From Leucobacter sp. wl10 (GTDB taxonomy: Bacteria; Actinomycetota; Actinomycetes; Actinomycetales; Microbacteriaceae): a DNA stretch of 39,696 nt. The translations under genes and the position numbers were made by a program. The stretch covers positions 306,289 through 345,984 of the forward strand of contig NZ_KZ983988.1 in the NCBI RefSeq assembly GCF_003569785.1. The letters are read 5' to 3'. Below, piece after piece: positions 39,593-39,696 of this stretch (positions are counted from its first letter, which is position 1; every line of letters begins with the position of its first letter). Below the pieces are notes generated by a model that had not been told where the DNA came from, made no database searches, and worked only from the letters and a program-made list of their open reading frames with translations.

Positions 39593-39696
39593 TCACCCGA
39601 GGGGGATCTCGACCGTCGTTCTGTTTTCCGGCTCATCGGAATCGAGGGTGTAGGGCGGGCAGTGAGTACGCCCGGATAGAGCGAAGACCTCGTAAG
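39593..39696 (-). CDS. C-terminal end of a gene running off the right edge
   Basis: A minus-strand frame is open from the window edge to a TGA at 39593-39595 and reads YEVFALSGRTHCPPYTLDSD, then EPENRTTVEIPLG. Codon third positions are mostly G or C and the charged-to-beta ending looks like protein. Only 34 codons are seen, so no family can be named. The 56 bases between its stop and the next gene are AT-rich and hold that gene's promoter. Confidence 0.4.
   Translation of the reverse strand, partial: YEVFALSGRTHCPPYTLDSDEPENRTTVEIPLG

Noticed and set aside
38926..39636. N-terminal extension of the apt frame containing GAPRGIRTPDLLIRSQ
   Set aside because: This peptide is the well-known translation of the reverse strand of a tRNA gene, here the tRNA-Arg at 39024-39100.

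Overview
The window is high-GC DNA with strong GC bias at third codon positions, dense gene packing, many 4-base ATGA/GTGA stop-start overlaps, frequent GTG starts and a menaquinone gene set. All of this fits an actinobacterium. Gene styles (fused AccD-AccA carboxyltransferase, DUF2207 protein, MenA/B/C/E layout) suggest Microbacteriaceae, possibly Leucobacter-like; that placement is inference, and no rRNA is present to test it.

Layout. 1-602: AT-richer non-coding DNA, then a small membrane-anchored coiled-coil protein. 665-7937 (minus): a catabolic operon of amidase, two-helix membrane partner, SSS symporter, M20 amidohydrolase, type III (CaiB-like) CoA-transferase and stand-alone fused acyl-CoA carboxyltransferase, divergent from a double-length Lrp/AsnC regulator (8100-9092). 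9138-15050: a FadR/GntR regulator with gamma-glutamyltransferase and a TauE/SafE permease (minus), divergent from a polar amino-acid ABC transporter (plus), with a FadR-type operator between. 15201-17599: two overlapping GT4 glycosyltransferases. 17600-19944: a decayed 3' copy of the coiled-coil gene, an MFS permease and about 750 bp of gene-poor, possibly degenerate DNA. 19945-24585: menA-menE-menB (minus) divergent from menC (plus). 24612-26614: a NarL-type two-component system, divergent from an ABC exporter, DMT permease, third GT4 enzyme and alpha/beta hydrolase (26859-32029). 32098-38925 (minus): MetE-like protein, acyl-CoA synthetase, large DUF2207 membrane protein and adenine phosphoribosyltransferase. 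39024-39100: tRNA-Arg(ACG), then a small exported protein and the C-terminus of a gene running off the edge.

The most unusual features are palindromic. menB and menC each carry an in-frame hairpin-forming segment at a place where I recall no such residues in the family, and two long perfect inverted repeats (15 and 21 bp arms) lie in the non-coding DNA on either side of menB. This looks like a small palindromic repeat that can sit inside coding sequence. The second candidate system is the 665-9092 operon: import, two successive amide hydrolyses, CoA activation, then carboxyl transfer or removal by an enzyme with no biotin partners nearby. Its substrate is unknown.

No rRNA, CRISPR array, transposase or phage gene was seen.
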